Shown one piece after another: positions 9,008 to 17,363 of a DNA stretch of 64,000 nucleotides. A program made the translations under genes and the position numbers. The stretch covers positions 898,331 through 962,330 of the forward strand of contig RQJH01000002.1 of the NCBI GenBank assembly GCA_014156375.1, read 5' to 3'. This DNA is from Enterobacteriaceae bacterium 89 (GTDB lineage: Bacteria > Pseudomonadota > Gammaproteobacteria > Enterobacterales > Enterobacteriaceae). How positions within the stretch are numbered: position 1 is the stretch's first letter; the number at the start of each line of letters is the position of its first letter. Under the pieces are notes generated by a model. It was not told where the DNA came from. It did no database searches and worked only from the letters and a program-made list of their open reading frames with translations.

Positions 9008-9934
9008 TTACTGGAAACGTGAACGATACTCCCCCGGCGTCAGGCCAAACTGACGCCGGAACAACCGGCTAAAGTAATCACCGTCCGGATAACCGCAGCG
9101 CAAAGCCACATCGCCAATCGACAGCTGATATTTCTGCAAAATCATCCTCGCCCTCGTCATCCGCACCCAGCGCAGATAATCAACAAAACTCATCGTCCCA
9201 TGCTGGCTGAACAGGCGGGAGAGGTGGTTCGGTGTGATGTTAAAAAACGCCGCCACGTTTTCCCGAGTCAGCGGCTGGGCATAGTTTTCCTGCAGCCAGT
9301 TGCAGATGCTCTGGTACAGGAACTGCGGGCGTGACAGCGTGGCCTCTGCCGTAGTCATCACGCTTTTGCGATACAGATGCAGCAGGCTCAAGGTTAACGG
9401 CTGAATGATGGCCTGGTCCTGCGGCGAACGGCTGAGCAGAGTCAGGGCTGTGAGCATTGCTTCCCCTTCTCCACGCTGCTGATGCGGGATTTCAATTTTA
9501 CGCATCGGCGCAGGCGTGCTACCGTTGCGGCTGTCATAAAAGGCCATCCCCGTCCACGCAGGAGCAAACACCATGCTTAGCACCATCGCCGGACGGGTAA
9601 ACAGGGGCAAATTAGCTGCCCGGGCGGGAATAAACAGCATTTCCCCTTGCGCGATGGTGTGCTGGGCTTCATCGAGTTTATTGCCATATTCACCGCGCAG
9701 AACCACTTCGAGCCGCGGTAAATCCAGACACAAGCTGCCAGCAGGTAAAGTTCTGGGTGTTGAGGCAAACCACACGCGTCCCAGCTGCTGCGGGTTGAGC
9801 ACCAGACCACTGAGTAAATCGACAAAAAAACGCTGATCGGCAGGAAGTTGAGCGACAGGCACCGGTTCGCCTCGAAAAGAGAAAGAGTCGCAGTGTAGCC
9901 TGTTTAAGGGGGAGCTGTACGCCCGGCACGTCAC
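9008..9934 (-). CDS. ypdC: YpdC, AraC/XylS-family transcriptional regulator
   Basis: This 308-residue regulator has an N-terminal cupin-like AraC sensor domain and a C-terminal double helix-turn-helix of about 100 residues (ENVAAFFNITPNHLSRLFSQHG, then IGDVALRCGYPDGDYFSRLFRRQFG). It matches E. coli YpdC in wording such as LNPQQL.RVWFA and in lying next to fryA, so it moved together with the fry operon and may control it. The start is uncertain. The open frame begins with a GTG at 9934 that has no clear Shine-Dalgarno and sits inside a hairpin (9921-9943). A second GTG about 26 codons in has a GAGG 6 bases upstream, but using it would delete the segment NRLH.DSFSFRG, which is conserved with E. 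coli. Confidence 0.88.
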   Translation of the reverse strand: MTCRAYSSPLNRLHCDSFSFRGEPVPVAQLPADQRFFVDLLSGLVLNPQQLGRVWFASTPRTLPAGSLCLDLPRLEVVLRGEYGNKLDEAQHTIAQGEMLFIPARAANLPLFTRPAMVLSMVFAPAWTGMAFYDSRNGSTPAPMRKIEIPHQQRGEGEAMLTALTLLSRSPQDQAIIQPLTLSLLHLYRKSVMTTAEATLSRPQFLYQSICNWLQENYAQPLTRENVAAFFNITPNHLSRLFSQHGTMSFVDYLRWVRMTRARMILQKYQLSIGDVALRCGYPDGDYFSRLFRRQFGLTPGEYRSRFQ

Positions 9935-9943
9935 GTACCGGGC
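9921..9943. other. Imperfect hairpin across the ypdC start
   Basis: GCCCGGCACG (9921-9930) and CGTACCGGGC (9934-9943) form a 10-bp stem with one mismatch and a 3-base loop. It lies in the 16-base gap between the hydrolase stop and ypdC and runs into the ypdC 5' end. No T-run follows on the minus strand, so it may be a processing or attenuation element, or a REP remnant, rather than a true terminator. Confidence 0.5.
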
Positions 9944-9950
9944 AGGAAAA

Positions 9951-10781
9951 TCACGATTTGATAAACGCCAGCAGGTCTTCGTTGATCTGCTGCTTGTGGG
10001 TGGTACAGATGCCGTGTGAGCCGCCCTTGTACACTTTCAGTTCAGAGTGCGGGAGAATTTCTGCCGCCACTTTGCCGCAGGTTTCGAACGGCACAATCTG
10101 ATCGTCATCACCGTGGATCACCAGCGTCGGGATAGTCATCTTTTTGAGATCTTCACGCAAATCCGTTTCCGAGAACGCTTTGATGCAATCGTACATGGCT
10201 TTGATCGAACCCTGCAAACCCTGGGCGACAAAACCAGCGCGCACGGCCTCCGACACTTTCGCGCCAGGCCGGTTGTAGCCGTAAAACGCCATCGTCAGCT
10301 CATGGAAAAAGGCTCCGCGATCGTCAACCACGCCCTGACGAATACCATCAAAAACTTCCTTCGGCACGCCGTTAGGGTTGAAATCCGTTTTAATCATAAT
10401 CGGCGTCACCGCGCCAATCAGCGCCGCTTTTGCCACCCGAGAAGTGCCGTGTCGGCCAATGTAGCGAGCTACTTCACCACCACCCGTCGAGTGCCCGACG
10501 TGAACGGCGTCTTTCAGATTCAGATGGGCAGTCAGTTCGGCCAGATCGTCGGCATACTGATCCATATGGTTGCCTTCCCAGGTCTGTGAAGAGCGACCGT
10601 GCCCGCGTCTGTCATGGGCTATCACCCGAAAACCTTTGCTGCCGAGAAACAGCATCTGGTCTTCGAAAGCATCCGCGCTCAACGGCCAACCGTGGCTGAA
10701 TACCACCGGCTGGCCGCTTCCCCAGTCTTTGAAATAAAGAGTGCTGCCATCTTTCAGGGTCAGTTTGTCGTAACCACTCAT
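9951..10781 (-). CDS. Alpha/beta hydrolase, non-haem chloroperoxidase/arylesterase type
   Basis: This 276-residue cytoplasmic alpha/beta hydrolase has no signal peptide. The nucleophile elbow is GHSTGGGE with Ser98, the oxyanion segment is [12 protein letters not shown], the acid lies in [12 protein letters not shown], and the catalytic His is in [14 protein letters not shown] near the C terminus. This pattern is typical of the bacterial perhydrolase/non-haem chloroperoxidase group, whose natural role is usually ester hydrolysis. The ATG at 10781 has GGGAG upstream. It is the upstream gene of a likely two-gene minus-strand transcript with ypdC and is divergent from the GntP-type permease. The substrate cannot be inferred. 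Confidence 0.85.
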   Translation of the reverse strand: MSGYDKLTLKDGSTLYFKDWGSGQPVVFSHGWPLSADAFEDQMLFLGSKGFRVIAHDRRGHGRSSQTWEGNHMDQYADDLAELTAHLNLKDAVHVGHSTGGGEVARYIGRHGTSRVAKAALIGAVTPIMIKTDFNPNGVPKEVFDGIRQGVVDDRGAFFHELTMAFYGYNRPGAKVSEAVRAGFVAQGLQGSIKAMYDCIKAFSETDLREDLKKMTIPTLVIHGDDDQIVPFETCGKVAAEILPHSELKVYKGGSHGICTTHKQQINEDLLAFIKS

Positions 10782-10966
10782 GGGATCTCCCGTTTCTCAA
10801 AAATGCTGACGCCAGAGGGCGCAGCGGTGCCTGTCAAGGATAGGTCAGATTTGAAACCGGTCACGTTTTCTGGCGAAACTTTCTCCAAATCCACAATTCT
10901 TTCGGATATTTGAAGCCTGTCGCAAAGTGTTAATAAATGTGTCGGATCGTATTTACAGCCCCTAGG

Positions 10967-10996
10967 ATGTTACCAGTATCATGTTACCGGTATCAG
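10967..10996 (+). promoter_or_regulatory. Tandem GntR/IdnR-type operators upstream of the gluconate permease
   Basis: Two near-identical 16-base palindromic sites, ATGTTACCAGTATCAT (10967-10982) and ATGTTACCGGTATCAG (10981-10996), are repeated with a 14-base period. They closely resemble the GntR operator of the E. coli gluconate genes (ATGTTACC then GTAACA/GTATCA). They lie 69-98 bases upstream of the permease ATG. Repression relieved by gluconate is the natural inference. Confidence 0.75.
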
Positions 10997-11064
10997 TGAT
11001 AAGCGTAAGGTTAATGCCAGGCTATCACTCCCTCTTTAGCTGTCAGGAAACAGAGGAATTTAAG

Positions 11065-12441
11065 ATGACAGAAGTTACGAACGCACTCGGAGCCGGTACG
11101 CTGCTCGGCATCGCCGCAGGTGCCGTCGCACTCCTGCTGGTATTGATCATGCGCTTCAAAGTGCATGCCTTTTTAGCCCTTACTCTCGTCAGTATCGTGG
11201 TGGCACTCCTGACCCGGGTTCCTTTCGACAAGGTCGTGCCAACGCTGCTGACCGGCTTCGGCGGTACGCTGGCTGGCGTCGCGTTGCTGGTAGGCCTTGG
11301 CGCTATGATTGGCCGCCTGCTGGAAGTCTCCGGCGGGGCAAAAGTGCTTGCCGATACGCTGATTAACAAATTCGGTGCCCATCGCGCACCGTTTGCGCTG
11401 GGCCTTGCCTCGCTGCTGTTCGGTTTCCCGATCTTCTTCGACGCAGGTCTGGTGGTGATGCTGCCTATCATCTTCAGCGTGGCGAAGCAGTTCGGCGGCT
11501 CAACGCTGAAGTATGCGTTCCCGGCAGCGGGTGCCTTCGCGGTAATGCACGCGCTGGTTCCGCCACATCCGGGTCCGGTGGCGGCCAGCGAGCTGCTGGG
11601 CGCTAACATCGGCCTGCTGGTGATTGTCGGCCTGATTATCGCGCTGCCAACCTGGTATCTCGGCGCGTATCTGTACGGCCTGTACGCGGGCAAAAAGTTC
11701 GACATCAAACTCCCTTCCTCCTTCCTTGGCGAAGTGGAAGCCGATGCTAACCATAAGCCGCCTTCATTCGGCATGGTGCTGACCATCCTCTTGATGCCGC
11801 TGGTGCTGATTTTCCTCGAAACCGGGCTCAACACCGCTGTGGTGCTTGGCTGGGTAGCAAAAGACGACACGCTGGTGAACTTCCTGCGCATGCTCGGCAA
11901 AACGCCGGTAGCGCTGCTGATCACCGTGTTCTTCGCGCTGGCCGTTTTCAGCCGCCAGCACAGCCTCAAGCATCTGGAAAAAATCTGTGACGGCGCATTA
12001 GGCCCGATCTGCGGCATCATTCTGGTCACCGGTGCCGGTGGGATGTTTGGTGGCGTGCTGCGCGCCAGCGGCATCGGCGACGCGCTGGCGGGCGTACTGT
12101 CCGATACCGGCATGCCGGTGATTGTGGCGGCGTTTGTGATTTCAACCGCACTGCGCGTGGCGCAGGGTTCCGCAACGGTGGCACTCACTACCACCGCCGC
12201 ATTAGTGGCACCAATGGTGCAGGCGACGACAGGCATCAGCCAGTTGGATCTGTGCTTTATCGTTATCGCCATCGCGGGCGGCGCAACGGTGCTGTCGCAC
12301 GTGAACGACTCTGGTTTCTGGCTGGTGGGACGCTTCCTCGAAATGGATGAGAAAACGACCCTGAAAACCTGGACGGTGATGGAAACCCTGCTCGGCGGGC
12401 TGGCCTTCCTGTTCGCGCTGATTGGCAGTCTGATCTTCTGA
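11065..12441 (+). CDS. GntP-family gluconate:proton symporter
   Basis: This 458-residue inner-membrane transporter of the GntP family has about 12 hydrophobic segments. The conserved blocks GFPIFFDAGLVVMLPI, HALVPPHPGPVAA, QGSATVALTTTAALVAP and HVNDSGFWLVGRFL are family signatures. Members carry gluconate, idonate or related aldonates; the operators just upstream favour gluconate. The open frame extends to 10981, but I chose the ATG at 11065 (MTEVTNALGAG) because GAGGAA lies about 8 bases upstream and family members begin here. It is a single-gene transcript ending at the terminator at 12497-12530. No gluconate kinase gene is nearby. Which paralogue (gntP, gntT, gntU or other) it corresponds to is unclear. 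Confidence 0.9.
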   Translation: MTEVTNALGAGTLLGIAAGAVALLLVLIMRFKVHAFLALTLVSIVVALLTRVPFDKVVPTLLTGFGGTLAGVALLVGLGAMIGRLLEVSGGAKVLADTLINKFGAHRAPFALGLASLLFGFPIFFDAGLVVMLPIIFSVAKQFGGSTLKYAFPAAGAFAVMHALVPPHPGPVAASELLGANIGLLVIVGLIIALPTWYLGAYLYGLYAGKKFDIKLPSSFLGEVEADANHKPPSFGMVLTILLMPLVLIFLETGLNTAVVLGWVAKDDTLVNFLRMLGKTPVALLITVFFALAVFSRQHSLKHLEKICDGALGPICGIILVTGAGGMFGGVLRASGIGDALAGVLSDTGMPVIVAAFVISTALRVAQGSATVALTTTAALVAPMVQATTGISQLDLCFIVIAIAGGATVLSHVNDSGFWLVGRFLEMDEKTTLKTWTVMETLLGGLAFLFALIGSLIF

Positions 12442-12496
12442 TTTGGACGATTTAACTTCAAAGATCTGACCACAACCAGTATTATGGAGTCACCCC

Positions 12497-12530
12497 AAAC
12501 CCTCGTCCTGAACGACGAGGGTTTTCTTTT
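12497..12530 (+). terminator. Rho-independent terminator after the gluconate permease
   Basis: CCCTCGTC (12500-12507) pairs with GACGAGGG (12514-12521) across a 6-base loop, with AAA before and TTTTCTTTT after, extending the stem. It lies between the permease and rnk. Confidence 0.88.
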
Positions 12531-12564
12531 GGATACAGATAGCTGGATAAACAAGGAGTCAACG

Positions 12565-12975
12565 ATGACCAGACCCGCCATTATCATTAACGAGTTTGAT
12601 GCCGAGCGTATCGACAAACTTCTTGAACGACCAGAGTGGGCTAACTCGCCGGTGGCGAGCGCGCTGAACGACGAGCTGGATCGTGCGCAAATGTGCGCCC
12701 CGCAGAAGATGCCGAATAACGTGGTGAGTATGAACAGCCAGGTCCGCTTCCGCGATTTAAGCAACGGCGAAGAGCGCGTGCGCACGCTGGTGTTTCCAAC
12801 CGCGATGACCGACAGCGCCACCCAGCTTTCCGTACTGGCTCCTGTCGGCGCAGCACTGCTCGGCCTGACCGTCGGCGCCACCATTCACTGGACGCTGCCG
12901 AACGGGACTTCCACCAACCTGGAAGTGCTTGAGCTGATTTACCAGCCCGAAGCTGCGGGTGAATTTCACCGTTAA
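12565..12975 (+). CDS. rnk: Rnk, nucleoside diphosphate kinase regulator (GreA-like)
   Basis: This 136-residue protein is related to the C-terminal half of GreA/GreB. Rnk binds RNA polymerase near the secondary channel, and in E. coli it influences nucleoside diphosphate kinase levels. The start ([20 protein letters not shown]) aligns with E. coli Rnk (MSRPTIIINDLDAERID) at the same length, and AAGGAG precedes the ATG at 12565. The longer open frame from 12484 runs through the terminator of the upstream gene and is rejected. The C-terminal FKBP-like domain ([31 protein letters not shown]) is intact. A strong terminator follows. Confidence 0.95.
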   Translation: MTRPAIIINEFDAERIDKLLERPEWANSPVASALNDELDRAQMCAPQKMPNNVVSMNSQVRFRDLSNGEERVRTLVFPTAMTDSATQLSVLAPVGAALLGLTVGATIHWTLPNGTSTNLEVLELIYQPEAAGEFHR

Positions 12976-12995
12976 GGTCGCCTGACCTGTTTTTC

Positions 12996-13022
12996 AGAGG
13001 ATGTCCCCCACATCCTCTTTCC
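12996..13022 (+). terminator. Terminator after rnk
   Basis: A perfect 9-bp stem AGAGGATGT (12996-13004) and ACATCCTCT (13010-13018) closes a CCCCC loop and is followed by TTT. It separates rnk from uspG. Confidence 0.7.
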
Positions 13023-13146
13023 GACGTCCGTTCAACAAAACTTTACGCTACCCTCCCCGTCTTGCTGACAGATTTGCGACGTGAATGTCATATAAATTCC
13101 GCTGAATGTGCTTGAATAAAGTCAACAATCACAAGGAGGAGAATTT

Positions 13147-13575
13147 ATGTACAACACTATCATTATGCCGGTAGATGTTTTTGAAATGGAACTGAGTGAT
13201 AAAGCGGTTCGTCACGCAGAGTTTCTGGCGCAGGACAAAGGGGTGATTCACCTGCTGCACGTACTTCCTGGTTCCGCCAGTATGACCATGAGCCGCTTTG
13301 CCGCCGATCTGCGTCGCTTTGAAGAACATCTGCATCAGGAAGCGGAAATCCGCCTGAAGACGATGGTTGACCATTTCAGCATTGATCCCTCACGCATCAA
13401 GATGCACGTGCTGATGGGTAGCGTGCGTGACGTAGTGAATGAACTGGCCGAAGATCTGAAAGCTGACGTGGTGGTTATCGGTTCGCGTAACCCGTCCATC
13501 TCCACTCATCTGTTGGGCTCTAATGCCTCAAGCGTGGTGCGCCATGCGCACATTCCGGTGCTGGTTGTTCGCTAA
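13147..13575 (+). CDS. uspG: UspG, universal stress protein
   Basis: This 142-residue single-domain universal stress protein (UspG/UP12) is nearly identical to its E. coli counterpart ([20 protein letters not shown]). It has the ATP-binding pattern of the family: Asp in MPVDVF and the glycine-rich [19 protein letters not shown] near the end. In E. coli it is induced by starvation and stress and can be adenylylated or autophosphorylated. A strong Shine-Dalgarno (AAGGAGGAG) lies just before the ATG. It has its own terminator and converges on ahpF. Confidence 0.96.
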   Translation: MYNTIIMPVDVFEMELSDKAVRHAEFLAQDKGVIHLLHVLPGSASMTMSRFAADLRRFEEHLHQEAEIRLKTMVDHFSIDPSRIKMHVLMGSVRDVVNELAEDLKADVVVIGSRNPSISTHLLGSNASSVVRHAHIPVLVVR

Positions 13576-13590
13576 CCGTAGATAAAGAAA

Positions 13591-13616
13591 AACCCCGCTT
13601 ACGCGGGGTTTTGTTT
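13591..13616. terminator. Shared terminator between convergent uspG and ahpF
   Basis: AACCCCGC (13591-13598) and GCGGGGTT (13603-13610) form a perfect 8-bp stem with a TTAC loop. T-rich sequence follows on the plus strand and A-rich sequence precedes it, so it can work in both directions. Confidence 0.88.
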
Positions 13617-13643
13617 ATGCAGGTGTAGTCTTACTTTTTTGTA

Positions 13644-15209
13644 TTACGCAGTCTTAGTGCGAATCAGGTAATCGAACGAACTCAGTGAGGCTTTTGCGCC
13701 TTCGCCCGTCGCGATAATAATCTGTTTGTAAGGCACGGTGGTGCAGTCGCCCGCAGCAAATACGCCCTTCACGCTGGTTTCGCATTTAGCATCAATGATG
13801 ATTTCACCCATGCGGTTGCGCTCAATCGAACCTTCCAGCCAGTTGGTGTTCGGCAGCAGACCAATCTGTACAAAGATCCCGGACAGCGCCACGTGGTGTG
13901 CGTCACCGCTGACGCGGTCGCGGTAGTCCAGACCAACAACTTTACTGCCGTCGCCTTTCACTTCGGTAGTCTGCGCGTTCAGAACGATATCGACGTTTTT
14001 CAGGCTGCGAACTTTGTCCTGCAGTACCTGGTCCGCTTTCATCTCTGGCGCAAATTCCAGCAGCGTGACGTGCTCAACAATCCCTGCCAGGTCGATAGCT
14101 GCTTCCACGCCGGAGTTGCCGCCGCCGATCACCGCTACGCGTTTGCCTTTAAACAGCGGGCCGTCGCAGTGCGGGCAGTAGGTCACGCCCTTGGTACGAT
14201 ACTGATCTTCACCAGGAACATTCATGTTGCGCCATTTAGCCCCGGTGGCAATGATGATACTGCGTGCTTTTAGCACTGCGCCGGAGGCCGTTTCAATCTG
14301 ATGCAGACCGCCTTCCATCGAGGCTGGCGTCAGTTTGCTGGCGCTCTGGGAATCAATGACATCCACATCATAATCAGAAACGTGCTGTTTCAGCGCGCCC
14401 GCCAGCTTCTGGCCTTCGGTTTTTGGCACGGAGATATAGTTTTCGATATCGACGGTATCCAGCACCTGGCCGCCGAAGCGTTCACCCATTAAACCTGTGC
14501 GAATGCCTTTACGAGCGGAGTAAACCGCTGCCGCTGCGCCCGCAGGACCAGAACCCACAATCAGCACGTCGTAAACATCACGCTTGTTCAGCTCTTCCGC
14601 CGCGCGTTTCTCCGCTCCGGTATCTACTTTGGCAACGATTTCCGCCAGCGTCATACGACCCTGACCGAACTCTTTCCCATTCACGAACACCGCCGGAACG
14701 CCCATTACGTTGCGATCGGTGATTTCATTCTGGAACACGCCGCCGTCAATCGCGGTGTGTTTGATGCGCGGATTCAGCACCGCCATCAGGTTCAGCGCCT
14801 GTACTACATCCGGACAGTTGTGGCAGGACAGCGAGTAGTAGGTTTCAAACTCAAAATCACCATCGAGGTCGCGGATTTGTTCCAGCAGCGCCTGCGCCTC
14901 TTTTGACGGATGACCACCGGTCCACAGCAGCGCCAGCACCAGAGAAGTAAATTCATGCCCCAGTGGAGAACCGGCAAAACGCGGCCCCTGATGGGAACCC
15001 GGATTGGTGATCAGGAAAGACGGTTTGCGCACGGCCAGGGTGTTGTCTTCTTTAAAGGTCACCTTCGGGGAGAGTTCGGCAATTTCAGCCAGCAGTTCCT
15101 TGATTTCCGCCGATTTGGCGCTGTCGTCCAGCGTGGCAATCAGCTCAACAGGTTTTGTCAGTTTCTCAAGGTAAGCCTTGAGCTGGGTTTTCATGTTGGT
15201 GTCGAGCAT
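13644..15209 (-). CDS. ahpF: AhpF, alkyl hydroperoxide reductase flavoprotein subunit
   Basis: This 521-residue FAD-containing NADH:disulfide oxidoreductase recharges the peroxiredoxin AhpC. The N-terminal double-thioredoxin domain (about residues 1-200) holds the CHNC pair at Cys129/Cys132. After a linker come the FAD domain ([18 protein letters not shown]), the NADH domain ([17 protein letters not shown]) with the redox pair in YCPHCDG, and the closing FAD motif ([16 protein letters not shown]). The length equals E. coli AhpF. It lies 248 bases downstream of ahpC. That gap contains a terminator and an ERIC element, so part of ahpF expression probably comes from read-through or its own promoter. 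Confidence 0.97.
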   Translation of the reverse strand: MLDTNMKTQLKAYLEKLTKPVELIATLDDSAKSAEIKELLAEIAELSPKVTFKEDNTLAVRKPSFLITNPGSHQGPRFAGSPLGHEFTSLVLALLWTGGHPSKEAQALLEQIRDLDGDFEFETYYSLSCHNCPDVVQALNLMAVLNPRIKHTAIDGGVFQNEITDRNVMGVPAVFVNGKEFGQGRMTLAEIVAKVDTGAEKRAAEELNKRDVYDVLIVGSGPAGAAAAVYSARKGIRTGLMGERFGGQVLDTVDIENYISVPKTEGQKLAGALKQHVSDYDVDVIDSQSASKLTPASMEGGLHQIETASGAVLKARSIIIATGAKWRNMNVPGEDQYRTKGVTYCPHCDGPLFKGKRVAVIGGGNSGVEAAIDLAGIVEHVTLLEFAPEMKADQVLQDKVRSLKNVDIVLNAQTTEVKGDGSKVVGLDYRDRVSGDAHHVALSGIFVQIGLLPNTNWLEGSIERNRMGEIIIDAKCETSVKGVFAAGDCTTVPYKQIIIATGEGAKASLSSFDYLIRTKTA

Positions 15210-15293
15210 CTTTTATCTCCTGCTAAGAAACATCATCATGCAAGCGGCCTTGCGGGCTACCTGAATGCGGCTTGGATGATGAGGCTGGGAAGA

Positions 15294-15321
15294 AAAACGG
15301 GTGGATAATTTCACCCGTTTA
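15294..15321 (-). terminator. Terminator/attenuator between ahpC and ahpF
   Basis: AAACGGGTG (15295-15303) pairs perfectly with CACCCGTTT (15312-15320) around an 8-base loop. On the minus strand it is followed by TTTTTCTT, a good intrinsic terminator for the ahpC transcript. It would lower, but need not abolish, ahpF expression. Confidence 0.75.
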
Positions 15322-15370
15322 TAAGTATTAATTTCCTGTGGATTTCGCGTCACAGGAAGGCGGCTAGCTT

Positions 15371-15455
15371 GTGAATCCCCGGGAGCTTACACAAAGTAAG
15401 TGACCGGGGTGAGCAAGTGACGCCAACGCACCTGTGGCGTGAAAGACGCCGGAAA
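15371..15455. repeat. ERIC (intergenic repeat unit) element
   Basis: The sequence starting GTGAATCCCCGGGAGCTTAC at 15371 and continuing AAGTAAGTGACCGGGGTGAG matches the well-known enterobacterial repetitive intergenic consensus, including both regions used as ERIC typing primers. CCCCGG...CTTAC pairs with GTAAG...CCGGGG to form its first stem. The element runs up to the end of ahpC, so its right boundary is approximate; it looks shorter than the full 126-127-bp form. It is transcribed as part of the ahpC 3' region. Confidence 0.88.
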
Positions 15456-15457
15456 TC

Positions 15458-16021
15458 TTAGATCTTGCCAACCAGATCTAAAGATGGAGCCAGGGTCGCG
15501 TCGCCTTCTTTCCACTTAGCCGGGCAAACTTCGCCTGGGTGAGAAGCCACGTACTGAGCCGCTTTCACTTTACGCAGCAGGTCAGATGCGTCACGGCCGA
15601 TGCCTTCAGCGGTCACTTCGATAGCCTGGATAATACCCTGCGGGTCAACGATGAAGGTGCCACGGTCAGCCAGACCTTCGTCTTCACGCATGTTGTCGAA
15701 GTTACGGGTCAGGGCACCAGTTGGGTCGCCGATCATCGCGTATTTGATTTTTGCGATGGTGTCAGAGCTGCTGTGCCATGCCTTGTGGGTAAAGTGGGTA
15801 TCGGTAGAAACGGAGTAGATGTCTACGCCCAGTTTCTGGAACTCTTCGTGATGGTCAGCCACGTCACCCAGTTCGGTTGGGCAAACGAAGGTGAAATCTG
15901 CAGGATAGAAGAAGAACACACTCCAGCGACCTTCGGTGTCTTTCTCAGTGACTTCTACGAATTCGCCGTTTTTGAAAGCCTGGTTTTTAAAAGGTTTGAT
16001 TTTAGTGTTAATTAAGGACAT
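15458..16021 (-). CDS. ahpC: AhpC, alkyl hydroperoxide reductase peroxiredoxin
   Basis: This 187-residue typical two-cysteine peroxiredoxin reduces hydrogen peroxide and organic hydroperoxides in the cytoplasm. The peroxidatic Cys47 is in DFTFVCPTE and the resolving Cys166 in EVCPAKW. The GG(V/L)G-type and YF-type segments of sensitive peroxiredoxins are replaced here by the usual AhpC C terminus (LDLVGKI). Length and sequence are almost those of E. coli. It is first in ahpCF; the leader GGAGGAAGT lies just upstream of the ATG. In enterics OxyR activates this promoter; I could not locate an OxyR site with certainty. Confidence 0.98.
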   Translation of the reverse strand: MSLINTKIKPFKNQAFKNGEFVEVTEKDTEGRWSVFFFYPADFTFVCPTELGDVADHHEEFQKLGVDIYSVSTDTHFTHKAWHSSSDTIAKIKYAMIGDPTGALTRNFDNMREDEGLADRGTFIVDPQGIIQAIEVTAEGIGRDASDLLRKVKAAQYVASHPGEVCPAKWKEGDATLAPSLDLVGKI

Positions 16022-16426
16022 CTGTACTTCCTCCGTGTTTTCGTTGAGAAGTAAGGTAACCCACCCTCACCGATTCGGCTAATGCGTTTCCATTATCAAA
16101 TCAATAAGCGTTAGCTAACAAACTCCTTTCAGTAGTTCTTGAACCTTTAGCGACAATCGCCGACGTTTGCCGCAGTTAGCGCCACAACGTAAAAAGGCCA
16201 CCTTTTCAGGCGGCCCCGTTACCTGAATCCCTGCAAAGGAACTCAGTGCCAGCCAGGCTGGCGATGCGTTGCGCTCTGCTTTACCTTGTTCAGGGTCGTC
16301 ATAGCGGAAGTGATTAGACCACTCACCTTCTGCCAGAGCAATTGCAACACGCCGGGGTCTTCTCTATGGTTGTGATAGGTTCTGCCATTCACTATGACTA
16401 ATCCATTTATTTTACAAGGATTTACT
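16022..16426. other. Divergent ahpC-dsbG intergenic region
   Basis: This 405-base gap holds the ahpC promoter near its left end and the dsbG promoter near its right end. An imperfect hairpin (GGCCACC with GGCGGCC around 16196-16215) is the only other structure I see. No reading frame here resembles a gene. In E. coli this divergent region is under OxyR control. Confidence 0.6.
16092..16121 (-). promoter_or_regulatory. Probable sigma-70 promoter of ahpC
   Basis: On the minus strand TTGTTA (16116-16121) and GATAAT (16092-16097) are 18 bases apart. The sequence around them (TTGATTTGATAATGGAAACG) is, as I recall it, very similar to the E. coli ahpC promoter. Confidence 0.6.
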
Positions 16427-17170
16427 ATGCGTAAACTCGCGCTTGTGCTCAGCCTCCTGCCCGCTCTTGCCGCTGCGGAGGAACTTCCGGCACCGGTAAA
16501 AGCCATCGAGAAACAAGGGATTACCATCATTAAATCCTTTGACGCTCCAGGTGGGATGAAAGGCTATCTCGGTAAATACCAGGACATGGGGGTGACCATC
16601 TACGTGACTCCGGATGGTAAACAGGCTATTTCCGGTTACATGTACGACGACAAGGGCACCAACCTCAGTGAGCAGCTGATTCAGAAGGAAATCTACGCGC
16701 CTCAGGGCCGTGAACTGTGGAAGCAGATGGAAAACGCTCACTGGATCCTCGATGGCAAGAAAGACGCGCCACGGGTGATCTATGTCTTCGCCGACCCGTT
16801 CTGCCCGTACTGCAAGCAGTTCTGGCAGCAAGCACGCCCATGGGTTGAGTCCGGTAAAGTCCAGCTGCGCACGCTGATGGTCGGGGTGATCAAACCCGAG
16901 AGCCCGGCGACGGCGGCAACGATTCTGACCAGCAAAGATCCGGCTAAAACCTGGCACGACTACGAACAGTCGAACGGGAAACTGGCGCTTGATGTCCCTG
17001 GCTCCATACAGCCAGAGCAGCAAAACATTCTCGCGCAGAATCAAAAACTGATGGACGCGCTGGGCGCCAATGCCACTCCGGCAATTTATTACATGAATGA
17101 TGAAAATCAGCTGCAGCAGGTTGTCGGGCTACCGGATGAAACGCAGTTGAAAGCAATGATGGGTAATTAG
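16427..17170 (+). CDS. dsbG: DsbG, periplasmic disulfide isomerase/reductase
   Basis: This 247-residue periplasmic thiol-disulfide oxidoreductase isomerises disulfides and protects single cysteines from sulfenylation; DsbD keeps it reduced. A signal peptide of about 17 residues ([17 protein letters not shown]) precedes a mature start [15 protein letters not shown], the N-terminal dimerisation domain. The thioredoxin-like domain carries Cys126-Pro-Tyr-Cys129 in [11 protein letters not shown] and the cis-Pro in NATPAIYY. I chose the ATG at 16427 over an upstream one at 16394 because it begins the signal peptide and has AAGGA 6 bases upstream. It is divergent from ahpC, as in E. coli. Confidence 0.95.
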   Translation: MRKLALVLSLLPALAAAEELPAPVKAIEKQGITIIKSFDAPGGMKGYLGKYQDMGVTIYVTPDGKQAISGYMYDDKGTNLSEQLIQKEIYAPQGRELWKQMENAHWILDGKKDAPRVIYVFADPFCPYCKQFWQQARPWVESGKVQLRTLMVGVIKPESPATAATILTSKDPAKTWHDYEQSNGKLALDVPGSIQPEQQNILAQNQKLMDALGANATPAIYYMNDENQLQQVVGLPDETQLKAMMGN

Positions 17171-17179
17171 TTTTTGTTT

Positions 17180-17208
17180 GATGACTATTTTTCTCCAAAA
17201 TAGTCATC
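17180..17208 (+). terminator. Strong hairpin after dsbG
   Basis: GATGACTATTTT (17180-17191) and AAAATAGTCATC (17197-17208) are perfectly complementary 12-base arms around TCTCC. The T-run lies within the stem rather than after it, so it is a likely but not classical terminator. Confidence 0.65.
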
Positions 17209-17363
17209 TTCATCTCTGCCCTGACTGGATAAAATGACCTCCAAACCCTATATTACAGCCTGGCTGCACGCTGCACGGCGTAAAGCATTCATGGATGTAA
17301 TTATTAGCGCCTTTTTTTACTCTGTTTTAGATATATTACACTCCGGCAACCTCAAGGATAATC

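Noticed and set aside
12484-12564. N-terminal extension of rnk
   Set aside because: It would be translated from the terminator hairpin of the upstream gene, and homologues start at the ATG at 12565, which has AAGGAG.
11043-12884. A 613-codon open frame on the minus strand opposite the gluconate permease and rnk
   Set aside because: It is fully antisense to two well-recognised genes, has a low-complexity Ser/Thr/Pro/Ala-rich translation and no domain; it is a codon-bias shadow.
16140-16426. Small gene in the ahpC-dsbG gap (minus-strand frame 16243-16530)
   Set aside because: It overlaps the dsbG signal-peptide coding region, has no ribosome site and shows no domain.
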